A stretch of 40,390 bases of DNA from Candidatus Zixiibacteriota bacterium (GTDB lineage: Bacteria; Zixibacteria; MSB-5A5; CAIYYT01). The stretch covers positions 1-40,390 of the forward strand of contig JADYYF010000002.1 of NCBI GenBank assembly GCA_020853795.1, read 5' to 3'. The notes under the pieces were generated by a model that was given only the letters and a program-made list of their open reading frames with translations, did not search any database and was not told the origin of the DNA. Shown here in pieces: positions 8,001 through 15,189 of the stretch. Within the stretch, counting starts at the first letter, position 1; every line of letters begins with the position of its first letter. Position numbers and translations under genes: made by a program.

Positions 8001-9045
8001 TATATTCCTCTGCCATTTCGATAAGCCGCTCATCGACTTTCTTCAAGGAATATACCGCTTCCGTGAGTTCCGCACCAACAATTTCGTTGCCGCGCAAGGC
8101 GACCATTTGACCGAACTTGCCGTCGCGGATGAAGTCGACAGCAGCCGAACCGTAGCGCGTCGCCAGTACGCGATCGAAGGCGGTGGGCGCGCCACCGCGT
8201 TGGATATGGCCGAGAATTACGGCGCGGGCTTCGAATTTGGTGCGCTTCTCGATTTCGTCGGCCAGCAAGGTGCCGATGCCGCCGAGGCGGACATGGCCGA
8301 ACTGGTCGACGCCCATGTCTTTGACGATAAGCGAACCGTTGGCATCGACCTTGTTGTCGAAGGAGACCTTGGCGCCTTCGGCGACAACCACGATTGAGAA
8401 GTCTTTCCCGCGCTTGTGACGTTTGCGGATCAATTCGCAGACCTTGTCGACCAGAACGGGGCGCTCAGGGATCAAGATCACGTCGGCGCCGCCCGCGACG
8501 CCGGCGTAAAGGGCGATCCAACCGGTGTGGCGACCCATGACTTCGATCACGAGAACACGGTTGTGCGACTCGGCGGTGGTGTGCAGACGGTCGATGGCCT
8601 CCATCGCGATATTGATCGCGGTGTCGAAGCCGAAGGTAGTATCGGTGCCGGAGAGGTCGTTGTCGATGGTCTTGGGAATTCCAACGACGTTGATGCCGAG
8701 AGCGGACATCTTCTGGGCGACCCCCAGTGTATCTTCCCCGCCAACCGCCACAATGCAATCGAGTTCGAGGTCTTTGATGTTTCGCAAGACTTCCTCGATA
8801 CCGTCGCCGTTCTTGAACGGGTTGGTTCGGGAGGTCTTCAAGATGGTGCCGCCCCGGTGGAGGATACCGGAGACATCGTTGATGCCGAGGGGCTGGACGT
8901 TGGTGTCGCCCATGAGGCCTTTCCAGCCTTCGCGAATTCCGACGATTTCCCAGCCGTTCTTATTGATGCCTTTGCGGACGACGGCCCTGATGACAGCGTT
9001 GAGGCCGGGGCAATCACCGCCGCCGGTCACGATTCCTACACGCAA
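7993..9045 (-). CDS. pfp: 6-phosphofructokinase, probably pyrophosphate-dependent
   Basis: Phosphorylates fructose 6-phosphate at C1. It has 350 residues with the N-terminal GGGDCPGLNAVIR. The phosphoryl-donor loop reads GGEDTLG (Asp105) where ATP-dependent enzymes have Gly (GGDGS), and the next motif reads PKTIDNDL (Lys125) where ATP enzymes have PGTIDND. This Asp/Lys pair is the established signature of PPi-dependent enzymes. MGRHTGWIAL and the sugar-phosphate loop GHIQRGGAPTAFDR follow. It starts with TTG at 9045, supported by GGAGG seven bases upstream. First gene of the glycolytic operon. A PPi enzyme would make this step reversible and save ATP. Donor use is inferred from two residues. 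Confidence 0.87.
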   Translation of the reverse strand: MRVGIVTGGGDCPGLNAVIRAVVRKGINKNGWEIVGIREGWKGLMGDTNVQPLGINDVSGILHRGGTILKTSRTNPFKNGDGIEEVLRNIKDLELDCIVAVGGEDTLGVAQKMSALGINVVGIPKTIDNDLSGTDTTFGFDTAINIAMEAIDRLHTTAESHNRVLVIEVMGRHTGWIALYAGVAGGADVILIPERPVLVDKVCELIRKRHKRGKDFSIVVVAEGAKVSFDNKVDANGSLIVKDMGVDQFGHVRLGGIGTLLADEIEKRTKFEARAVILGHIQRGGAPTAFDRVLATRYGSAAVDFIRDGKFGQMVALRGNEIVGAELTEAVYSLKKVDERLIEMAEEYIG

Positions 9046-9101
9046 CTTATTACCTCCATGTTATTTCCATATCACATCCATTATCGGCAGGCGCGCCCAA
9101 T

Positions 9102-10934
9102 TTAGTACGCGCTGTCCAGAATCAACCTCACTTTGATAATACGTTCGCCGCGGCGAATTTTCAAATTCACAGAATCGCCCGGCGCGACGACCAACTGTTG
9201 CTCAACTTCTGCCAGCGGCGTCCCAACCGTGCTCGTCGCGTTGACGGACAGCAGTTGGTCCCCGGGCTCGATCAGGCCAGCGGCAGCCGAGCCAGTGCGG
9301 ACGGCGTCAACGAAAACGGTATCATTTTGTGAGCGCAGCGTGAGACCGGTGCGCTCAAAGCCGGACAGTGCGGGCGCGGGACCGGCCAGTGGCGCGAGGT
9401 AGAGCTTTTCGTTGGCGTAATCGAAGGTGACGCGGAAGCGTTTGAGCAAGCCGGCGCCGATGTTACCGGCCGTGTGTTCGCCGGAGAAGATCCCCGCGGA
9501 GCTGGTCGAGAAGTTGACCAGAAGGGAGTCAACGCGCCGGCCGCAGAGTTCAATCGCGGGCAGGACTCCCATCAATCCGGTCGAGCCGCCACCAATGCCG
9601 ACAGCGCGGATTTCCTGGTATTGACTGCGGTCGCCGCCGATCAGTCGGTTCCGCTGGACAAAAGGAGAGTTGAAGTCGATGGTAGAGCCGGAGCCGGTGT
9701 CGATGCGAAACAGGCCGGGGATCGAATCATTGACCTTCCCGGCGACATAGGGCAGATGAAAATCGATGGTGAGGTCGCAATAATCGCCCCACGACGCGCG
9801 CGGCGCGGTCGCGTTACTGTAAAGGACCAGGAGTTTCTTGTCGTAATCGATGCTGACGATGCAGCGGCTGAGCACATCGTAGCCGATGATGCCGTCGATG
9901 GTACGGTTGCTCGCCTGCTCAATGGCGGAGAGATCAACGGCAAAGACGGGCAGGTCGACGAACTCGAGGGTGCCGATGACCAGGCGGTCGAGTTTGTAGG
10001 CGGGTGTTTGCTGGGCGCCGCCGACGCCATGCGCTTCGATATCCGCCAATTTGGAGACATTCAGCGAATCGACAAGTCGTGCATTGATGGCCGAGCCGCC
10101 GGCGCCGCTGTCGAAGATGAAGTAGTGTTTGCGCCGGTCATCGATGTTGACTTCGACATAAGCGTGATTATTCCAGAACTCGAAGGGAACGATAACGGAG
10201 TCGCTCTTGATGGTCGTGAGCGCTTCGGTGCCAGCGCGCGGGTCGCGGAAGAGCGCATTGTCGATGGGCTGGTTAAATTTGGCGGAGAGCACTTCGTTGG
10301 AGCCTGCGACCAGGCCGGCCTCGGTGCGTTCGATGGTCCGAAACGGCACCATCACGCCGTCGACGGCGCGGTAGTCGAAGTAGGTGGAGATGATCGTGGC
10401 CAGATCCATGTCGACGACAGTCTGATAGATCAGATAGGTTTGCTTGTTGATGGCGAGCTGCGCGGCGAGGCCGCCTGTGGGAGCGATTTCGATAACGCAG
10501 CAGCGAACGGAATCGACGAGACGATCGGGCGCCACAAGTGAGACCTGCCCCACAAAGGCGGCCGGGTCGAGATAGCTGCCGGTGGTCAGGGCCAGTTGGG
10601 TGATGAGAAGCGCTTTGTACTCGGCGCCAAGGGAATGGGTGAGCCCCGATTTGTCGCTCATCCAGCAATCGTCGCCGGAGCAGGCCTGGGTATAGGCGGC
10701 GAGCGGCAGGTCAAGCTCATAACGGACGCGATCGGGGGATTTATAGTACATTTTCGCGGTGCCGGTCATCCCGCCCATCTGGTAGCTGAAATCGAATTCC
10801 GCCGTCGCAATCTGGCGCATCTTGTCCAAGCCGCCCATTGCTTCGGTGTGCTTGGCCAGGATTTCATTAAGCACTTGGGCCTGAGATGCTGCCGCCGCGA
10901 AGACGACCAGGAAAGCGAAGAAGATCTTACTCAT
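9102..10934 (-). CDS. Exported retropepsin-like aspartyl protease with two active-site motifs and C-terminal PDZ domain
   Basis: A 610-residue protein with a signal peptide (1-19, cleavage near SQA). Residues 22-230 resemble a LolA-like or outer-membrane lipoprotein-sorting beta domain (EILAKHTEAMGGLDKMRQI). Two retropepsin-like units follow: DSGAGGSAI with Asp275 and DTGSGSTID with Asp412, each followed by a Gly-rich strand (DGIIGYDVLS; GNIGAGLLKRF). Residues about 525-610 form a PDZ domain (AAAGLIEPGDQLLSVN). Two Asp motifs in one chain suggest an internal pseudo-dimer able to act as a monomer. Substrate unknown; probably periplasmic. It lies 56 bp upstream of pfp on the same strand. Confident on domains, not on proteolytic activity. 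Confidence 0.82.
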   Translation of the reverse strand: MSKIFFAFLVVFAAAASQAQVLNEILAKHTEAMGGLDKMRQIATAEFDFSYQMGGMTGTAKMYYKSPDRVRYELDLPLAAYTQACSGDDCWMSDKSGLTHSLGAEYKALLITQLALTTGSYLDPAAFVGQVSLVAPDRLVDSVRCCVIEIAPTGGLAAQLAINKQTYLIYQTVVDMDLATIISTYFDYRAVDGVMVPFRTIERTEAGLVAGSNEVLSAKFNQPIDNALFRDPRAGTEALTTIKSDSVIVPFEFWNNHAYVEVNIDDRRKHYFIFDSGAGGSAINARLVDSLNVSKLADIEAHGVGGAQQTPAYKLDRLVIGTLEFVDLPVFAVDLSAIEQASNRTIDGIIGYDVLSRCIVSIDYDKKLLVLYSNATAPRASWGDYCDLTIDFHLPYVAGKVNDSIPGLFRIDTGSGSTIDFNSPFVQRNRLIGGDRSQYQEIRAVGIGGGSTGLMGVLPAIELCGRRVDSLLVNFSTSSAGIFSGEHTAGNIGAGLLKRFRVTFDYANEKLYLAPLAGPAPALSGFERTGLTLRSQNDTVFVDAVRTGSAAAGLIEPGDQLLSVNATSTVGTPLAEVEQQLVVAPGDSVNLKIRRGERIIKVRLILDSAY

Positions 10935-11054
10935 GATTCAGCCGTTCCTTTCCGGCTTAGGAAATCAAAACGACTTCCGCAAGCCGCCCGTTGGATAATA
11001 TCGGACGACAAGAGACGAGAGAGAGGGGGCAAAGTCTAAACATGACATCTGCGG

Positions 11055-11783
11055 TCAGTTATTAACGATGAGCTTCCGATTGGCCGGATTCCCGAGAGCT
11101 TCGGGAAGATTGGAGATGATGCCGTCGACGCCTGAAGCTGCCAACTTGCCGGCAGCGGCGACGTCATCGACGGTCCAGACGGCGACGTGAAAACCGGCCT
11201 GCTTCAGCCGCCGAACGAGCGCCGGTTTGGCGATGAGCTTGGAGAGATGGACGGCGGAGCAACGGAGGTGTTGGAGGCGCTCGATGAGATATGCAGCTAA
11301 GTCCAATTTTACCTTCATGTTACGAATCGGCCCGACGATGAGTGCGGTATGAGCGCTGGGAAGCAAGGCTTTGACACGCATCAGGATTTTGGCATTGAAG
11401 CTTGAATAAATCAACCTGTGATTGGATGCATGGCGGCCCAAAATCGCAATGATTTTGCTTTCGATCCCGGGTGATTTGATGTCGAGCACGATATCGATTT
11501 GCCCGGCGAACTCCTCGACGAAACGTTCGAAGTGGAGGACATGTTGTCGCGATTCGACGCGAAGCTTATCCACGACCTTGGAGGAGGTGCGGCTGAGATA
11601 CCCGGAATAGCCGGTCATGCGGGCGAGGTGGTAGTCATGGAAGCAGTAGATGACGCCGTCCCGCGAGCAGCGCAGGTCAACTTCAAGAGCATCGGCGCCC
11701 CGCTCGCAGGCATAGCGAAAAGCGGCCAAGCTATTCTCGGGGAAGAGCTTTGACGATCCGCGGTGGGCGATGATGCGAGTCAT
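11055..11783 (-). CDS. Glycerophosphodiester phosphodiesterase
   Basis: Hydrolyses glycerophosphodiesters to glycerol 3-phosphate and an alcohol. It has 242 residues. The start IIAHRGSSKLFPENS carries the catalytic His7, followed by the metal ligands in LEVDLRCSRDG (Glu34, Asp36) and the second catalytic His49 in CFHD. The C-terminus has VAVWTVDD, the usual end of the barrel. No signal peptide, so probably cytoplasmic (UgpQ-like). It is on the minus strand, divergent from the polysaccharide cluster; 120 bp separate it from the protease gene downstream. No clear promoter of its own was found in the 138-bp divergent region. Confidence 0.9.
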   Translation of the reverse strand: MTRIIAHRGSSKLFPENSLAAFRYACERGADALEVDLRCSRDGVIYCFHDYHLARMTGYSGYLSRTSSKVVDKLRVESRQHVLHFERFVEEFAGQIDIVLDIKSPGIESKIIAILGRHASNHRLIYSSFNAKILMRVKALLPSAHTALIVGPIRNMKVKLDLAAYLIERLQHLRCSAVHLSKLIAKPALVRRLKQAGFHVAVWTVDDVAAAGKLAASGVDGIISNLPEALGNPANRKLIVNN

Positions 11784-11802
11784 GGATTAGGACGATAGGT
11801 GT

Positions 11803-11831
11803 TTGACAACGTCATTTCAACAAAAGATATT
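11803..11831 (+). promoter_or_regulatory. Putative promoter of the polysaccharide cluster
   Basis: A perfect TTGACA (11803-11808), 17-bp spacer and GATATT (11826-11831, 4 of 6). The -35 box is part of the small inverted repeat TGAC-AAC-GTCA, which could be an operator. The leader to the rfbA GTG would be about 85 nt and contains a small GACCG/CGGTC hairpin (near 11840-11855). Confidence 0.55.
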
Positions 11832-11921
11832 GACGAATCGGACCGCACTTCGGTCACAGTACTTATACCCCGTTGTGGCGGCTTTGACCAGTCGGCACGG
11901 CGAGAAGAGGAGGGATAGCAG

Positions 11922-12674
11922 GTGAAAGGCGTCGTTCTTGCCGGCGGGCTGGGAACCCGGCTGTTTCCGCTGACCAAGATCACCAACAAGCATTTGTTGC
12001 CGGTATATGACCAGCCGATGATCTACTATCCGATTCAGACGTTGGTCAAGGCGGGGATCACGGACATCATGATCGTCACTGGAGGTAATCACGCCGGAGA
12101 TTTCCTGCAGTTGCTCGGCAATGGGAAGGAATTCGGATTGAACGGACTGCGGTACGCTTACCAGGAAGGTGAAGGCGGAATTGCGGCGGCGCTGGCGCTG
12201 GCGCGGCACTTCGTGGGGGACGACAAGTTCTGCGCGATTCTGGGCGACAACATCATCATGGATGACATCGGCGCGGCAGTGCGGCAATTTGACTCGGGCG
12301 GCAACGGGGCAGAGTTGTTTTTGAAGGAAGTGGAAGATGCACATCGATTCGGAGTGGCGGTGTTTGACCAGGAGCGGCGGCTGGTGGCGGTGGAGGAAAA
12401 GCCGGCGCAGCCGAAGAGCAAATATGCGGTAACGGGCGTATACTTGTACGAGGCGAAGGCGTTCAATGTGATCGAGACGCTGCGGCCGTCGGCGCGCGGT
12501 GAGTTAGAGATCACGGACGTTTCGAATCATTTCCTGCGGTCGGGGCGCTGCGGGTTTCACATATTGGAGGGCTGGTGGACCGACGCGGGCACCTTCGAGT
12601 CGCTGCACCGGGCGCAGGGCTACGTGAGGTCGCTACGATTGAACGCGGGAATCAAGGCAGGCGAGGATGATTGA
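11922..12674 (+). CDS. rfbA: Glucose-1-phosphate thymidylyltransferase (short form)
   Basis: Makes dTDP-glucose from dTTP and glucose 1-phosphate, the first step to dTDP-rhamnose. It has 250 residues. The N-terminal nucleotide-binding motif GGLGTRLFPLT, the Lys in NKHLLPVYDQPMIYYPI, and the Asp in LGDNI are visible. Classical RmlA is about 290 residues; this is the shorter form without the C-terminal extension that carries the allosteric site. The start is GTG at 11922 with AGGAGG eight bases upstream. It overlaps rfbC by 8 bases. A related nucleotide specificity is possible, but the rfbC-B-D neighbours favour dTDP-glucose. Confidence 0.9.
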   Translation: MKGVVLAGGLGTRLFPLTKITNKHLLPVYDQPMIYYPIQTLVKAGITDIMIVTGGNHAGDFLQLLGNGKEFGLNGLRYAYQEGEGGIAAALALARHFVGDDKFCAILGDNIIMDDIGAAVRQFDSGGNGAELFLKEVEDAHRFGVAVFDQERRLVAVEEKPAQPKSKYAVTGVYLYEAKAFNVIETLRPSARGELEITDVSNHFLRSGRCGFHILEGWWTDAGTFESLHRAQGYVRSLRLNAGIKAGEDD

Positions 12675-13122
12675 CGGAGTCAAGACCAAGGAATTGAAAG
12701 TTCACTGCGATGAGCGGGGCAATCTGTTCGAGGTCCTGCGGGCGGATGAGCCGCTGTTCAAACAGTTCGGGCAGGTCTATGTCACGACGGCTTATCCGGG
12801 AGTGGTCAAGGCGTGGCACATGCACAAGAAGCAGACCGACCAGATGTGCGTGGTCAAAGGGCGCGTGAAGTTCGTGCTGTACGACGGGCGGGAACATTCG
12901 CCGACCTATGGCGAGATCAACGAATTTTTTGCGGGGGATTTCCATCGCCTGCTGATTCAAATTCCGCCGGGGATTTATCACGGATTCAAGAACATCGGCA
13001 CAGACGAGTGTTACGTGATGAACGTACCGACGCACACCTACAGTGCCGCCGAGCCGGACGAGTTTCGCGTTGACCCGCAAGATGCCAAGATTCCCTACGA
13101 TTGGTCGCGCCACGATGGCTAA
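12667..13122 (+). CDS. rfbC: dTDP-4-dehydrorhamnose 3,5-epimerase family cupin
   Basis: Epimerises dTDP-4-keto-6-deoxyglucose at C3 and C5. It has 151 residues, shorter than classical RmlC (about 180). The family core is present: the strand with KAWHMHKKQTDQ (His in place of the usual RGLHFQ segment), VVKGRVKFVLYDGREHSPTYGE, and IPPGIYHGFKN. The C-terminal VDPQDAKIPYDW matches the WNDP-L-I-W type ending of RmlC. The altered catalytic-His segment (WHMH rather than GLH) could mean a different product, for example a C3-only epimerase. Overlaps both neighbours (8 bases each side), inside a tight operon. Confidence 0.85.
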   Translation: MIDGVKTKELKVHCDERGNLFEVLRADEPLFKQFGQVYVTTAYPGVVKAWHMHKKQTDQMCVVKGRVKFVLYDGREHSPTYGEINEFFAGDFHRLLIQIPPGIYHGFKNIGTDECYVMNVPTHTYSAAEPDEFRVDPQDAKIPYDWSRHDG

Positions 13123-14122
13123 ACGCTACCTGGTGTGCGGGGGCTGCGGGTTCATCGGGTCGAATTTTGTCCGGTTGCTGACGGAGTCGGAGCCGGAAGC
13201 GCAGATTACGGTTTACGACGCGTTGACATATGCCGGCGCGCTGGAGAATCTTGGCGGATTGCAGCAGCACCGGTTCATGGAGTTTGTGCGGGGCGACATC
13301 GCCGACCCCGAAGCGGTGGCGGCGGTGATCGGCAAGGGGTACGATCTGGTTGTCAACTTCGCGGCCGAGACGCACGTCGATCGGTCGCTGTATTACACGC
13401 AGCAGTTTGTGCGCACGAATATTTGGGGGGTGGAGGTGCTGTTGTCGGCGTGCCGCGAGCGGGAGATTCCGCTGCTGCAGATTTCGACGGACGAGGTCTA
13501 CGGAGCGGCGGCCGAAGGCGAGTCATTTGATGAGACGGCGCCGCTAAATCCGAGCAGTCCGTATGCGGCGAGCAAGGCGGCGGCGGACTTGCTGGTGCTG
13601 GCAGCGATCAAGACGTTCGACCAGCGGGCGGCGATCGTGCGCACGACCAACAACTACGGACCGCGGCAGTTCCCGGAGAAGCTGATTCCCTACTTTCTGA
13701 ATCTGATCCGCGAGGGTCAGCCGCTGCCGGTTTATGGTGACGGTCAACAACGACGGTGCTGGTTGTACGTGGAGGATTTCTGCGCGGGCCTGCTGCGGTT
13801 GGTGCGTGACTTCCCCGCCGGCGAAGTAGTCAACATCGGCGCCGACGCGGATTACGCCAACTTGGAGACAATACAACTGCTGCAGAAGATCGCAGGCGCC
13901 GACAGCGCAATCAAGCATGTTGCCGACCGACCGGCGCACGATCGCGGTTATCGGATTGATTCAAGCAAATTCGAACGTCGTTACGGTACGCTCAAGCAGC
14001 GGAGTCTGGAGAGCGGGCTGGCAGCGACGGTGGCGTGGTATCGTGAGAATCCGGCGATTTTTGCGCGCTTGCGCAAGTTAGACGCCGCCGGATTTGAATC
14101 GCGGCACTACCAGGCACGCTGA
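13115..14122 (+). CDS. rfbB: dTDP-glucose 4,6-dehydratase
   Basis: NAD-dependent extended short-chain dehydrogenase that converts dTDP-glucose to dTDP-4-keto-6-deoxyglucose. It has 335 residues from the ATG at 13115, which overlaps the rfbC stop by 8 bases. The Rossmann motif GGCGFIGSNF is at residues 8-17, the catalytic STDEVYG near 125, and the YAASK dyad near 150. The downstream RTTNNYGPRQFPEKLIP segment is characteristic of RmlB. The open frame upstream of 13115 is the shadow of rfbC. Confidence 0.96.
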   Translation: MAKRYLVCGGCGFIGSNFVRLLTESEPEAQITVYDALTYAGALENLGGLQQHRFMEFVRGDIADPEAVAAVIGKGYDLVVNFAAETHVDRSLYYTQQFVRTNIWGVEVLLSACREREIPLLQISTDEVYGAAAEGESFDETAPLNPSSPYAASKAAADLLVLAAIKTFDQRAAIVRTTNNYGPRQFPEKLIPYFLNLIREGQPLPVYGDGQQRRCWLYVEDFCAGLLRLVRDFPAGEVVNIGADADYANLETIQLLQKIAGADSAIKHVADRPAHDRGYRIDSSKFERRYGTLKQRSLESGLAATVAWYRENPAIFARLRKLDAAGFESRHYQAR

Positions 14123-14127
14123 GGCGT

Positions 14128-14982
14128 ATGAAGATCCTGATCGCCGGGGGAGCAGGACTGCTGGGGAGCGAATTGGTGCGCCGCCTCGGGGGGATTCACG
14201 AAGTCACCGCTACCTATCATACTCAGTCGCCGCCAGCGGGCGTGAGTACCCTCAGGGTCGACTTAAGCAACATCGCTGAAGTTCAGTCGCTGTTTGGCGG
14301 TCAAAGGTTTGACGTGGTGATCAATGCGGCGGGGGCGGCCGCGGTTGATCGATGCGAACAAGATCATCAACACGCCGAAGTCGGCAACATCGCGATTCCA
14401 CGCTCGCTGGTGCAGGCGCTGGCCGCGAGCAAAACCCATCTCTATCATATTTCGACCGATTACGTGTTCGACGGCGAAGCCGGGCCATATGACGAGACGG
14501 CGCAAGCGCGGCCGATCAATTATTACGGCGCGACGAAGTGGCACGGGGAGCAAGTGATCGCGGCCAGCGGACAGCCGGCGACCATCGTGCGGGTCTGCTC
14601 GCTGTATTCGCTGGACCTGGGAGTGCGGTCGAATCTCTATAATTCCGTGGTAGCGGCATTGGCTCAGGGGCAGCAGTACGTGGCGGCGACGGATCTGTGG
14701 TCGAATCCGACGAATGTTGCGGACGTGGCGGATGCTTTTGCCGACCTGCTGGCGCTGGGGGCAACGCCGCCGGTGATCCATCTGGCCGGACGCGAGCATT
14801 TGTCAAGACATGCGTTTGCCTGCCGCGTGGCGCGGCACGCCGGTTATGACAGCGCCCACGTTCTGGCGGCGACAACCGCCGAACTGAAATTGAAGGCGGT
14901 GCGGCCGCGCCGGGCGGGATTGATTTCAAGACAGGCGGCCGCACTTCTCGGCCACGATTTACCTGCGTTTCCCCAAGTCTGA
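14128..14982 (+). CDS. rfbD: dTDP-4-dehydrorhamnose reductase
   Basis: Reduces dTDP-4-dehydrorhamnose to dTDP-L-rhamnose, the last step of the pathway. It has 284 residues. GGAGLLGSEL at 7-16 is the nucleotide-binding loop, STDYVFDG near 110 contains the catalytic Thr, YYGATKWHGE near 132 the Tyr/Lys pair, and the end of the family (RPRRAGLIS) is intact. It starts 5 bases after rfbB. With rfbA, C and B it gives a complete dTDP-rhamnose route in the order A-C-B-D, so the polymer made by this cluster probably contains rhamnose. Confidence 0.93.
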   Translation: MKILIAGGAGLLGSELVRRLGGIHEVTATYHTQSPPAGVSTLRVDLSNIAEVQSLFGGQRFDVVINAAGAAAVDRCEQDHQHAEVGNIAIPRSLVQALAASKTHLYHISTDYVFDGEAGPYDETAQARPINYYGATKWHGEQVIAASGQPATIVRVCSLYSLDLGVRSNLYNSVVAALAQGQQYVAATDLWSNPTNVADVADAFADLLALGATPPVIHLAGREHLSRHAFACRVARHAGYDSAHVLAATTAELKLKAVRPRRAGLISRQAAALLGHDLPAFPQV

Positions 14983-15127
14983 TCATCGCAGCCACTTCCG
15001 ATCAAAGTGTGAGGCACCGGAAAGAATTTCGGAGAGATCCGGAAGAGTCTTCCATTGGCGAGGCCGGCGCGGCAAGTTCCCACCCTGTAAGTTAGTGACT
15101 CCATATCACTTAAGAGACCGTTTCAAT

Positions 15128-15145
15128 CCGGCATAGCACTTGCAA
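15128..15145 (+). promoter_or_regulatory. Putative sigma-54 promoter
   Basis: The stretch has GG at 15130-15131 and GC at 15142-15143, exactly the -24/-12 spacing, in the context CCGGCAT-AGCAC-TTGCA compared with the consensus YTGGCAC-N5-TTGCW. It lies 45 bp before the SLBB gene in the 207-bp gap after rfbD. An imperfect inverted repeat (TTAGTGA/TCACTTAA, about 15092-15112) just upstream could bind an activator. By-eye match with two or three mismatches; no enhancer-binding protein gene is in the window. Confidence 0.45.
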
Positions 15146-15189
15146 TAGCTGACGGCGGAGGTTCACCAGCGGACCCAAGGAGTCAGAGA

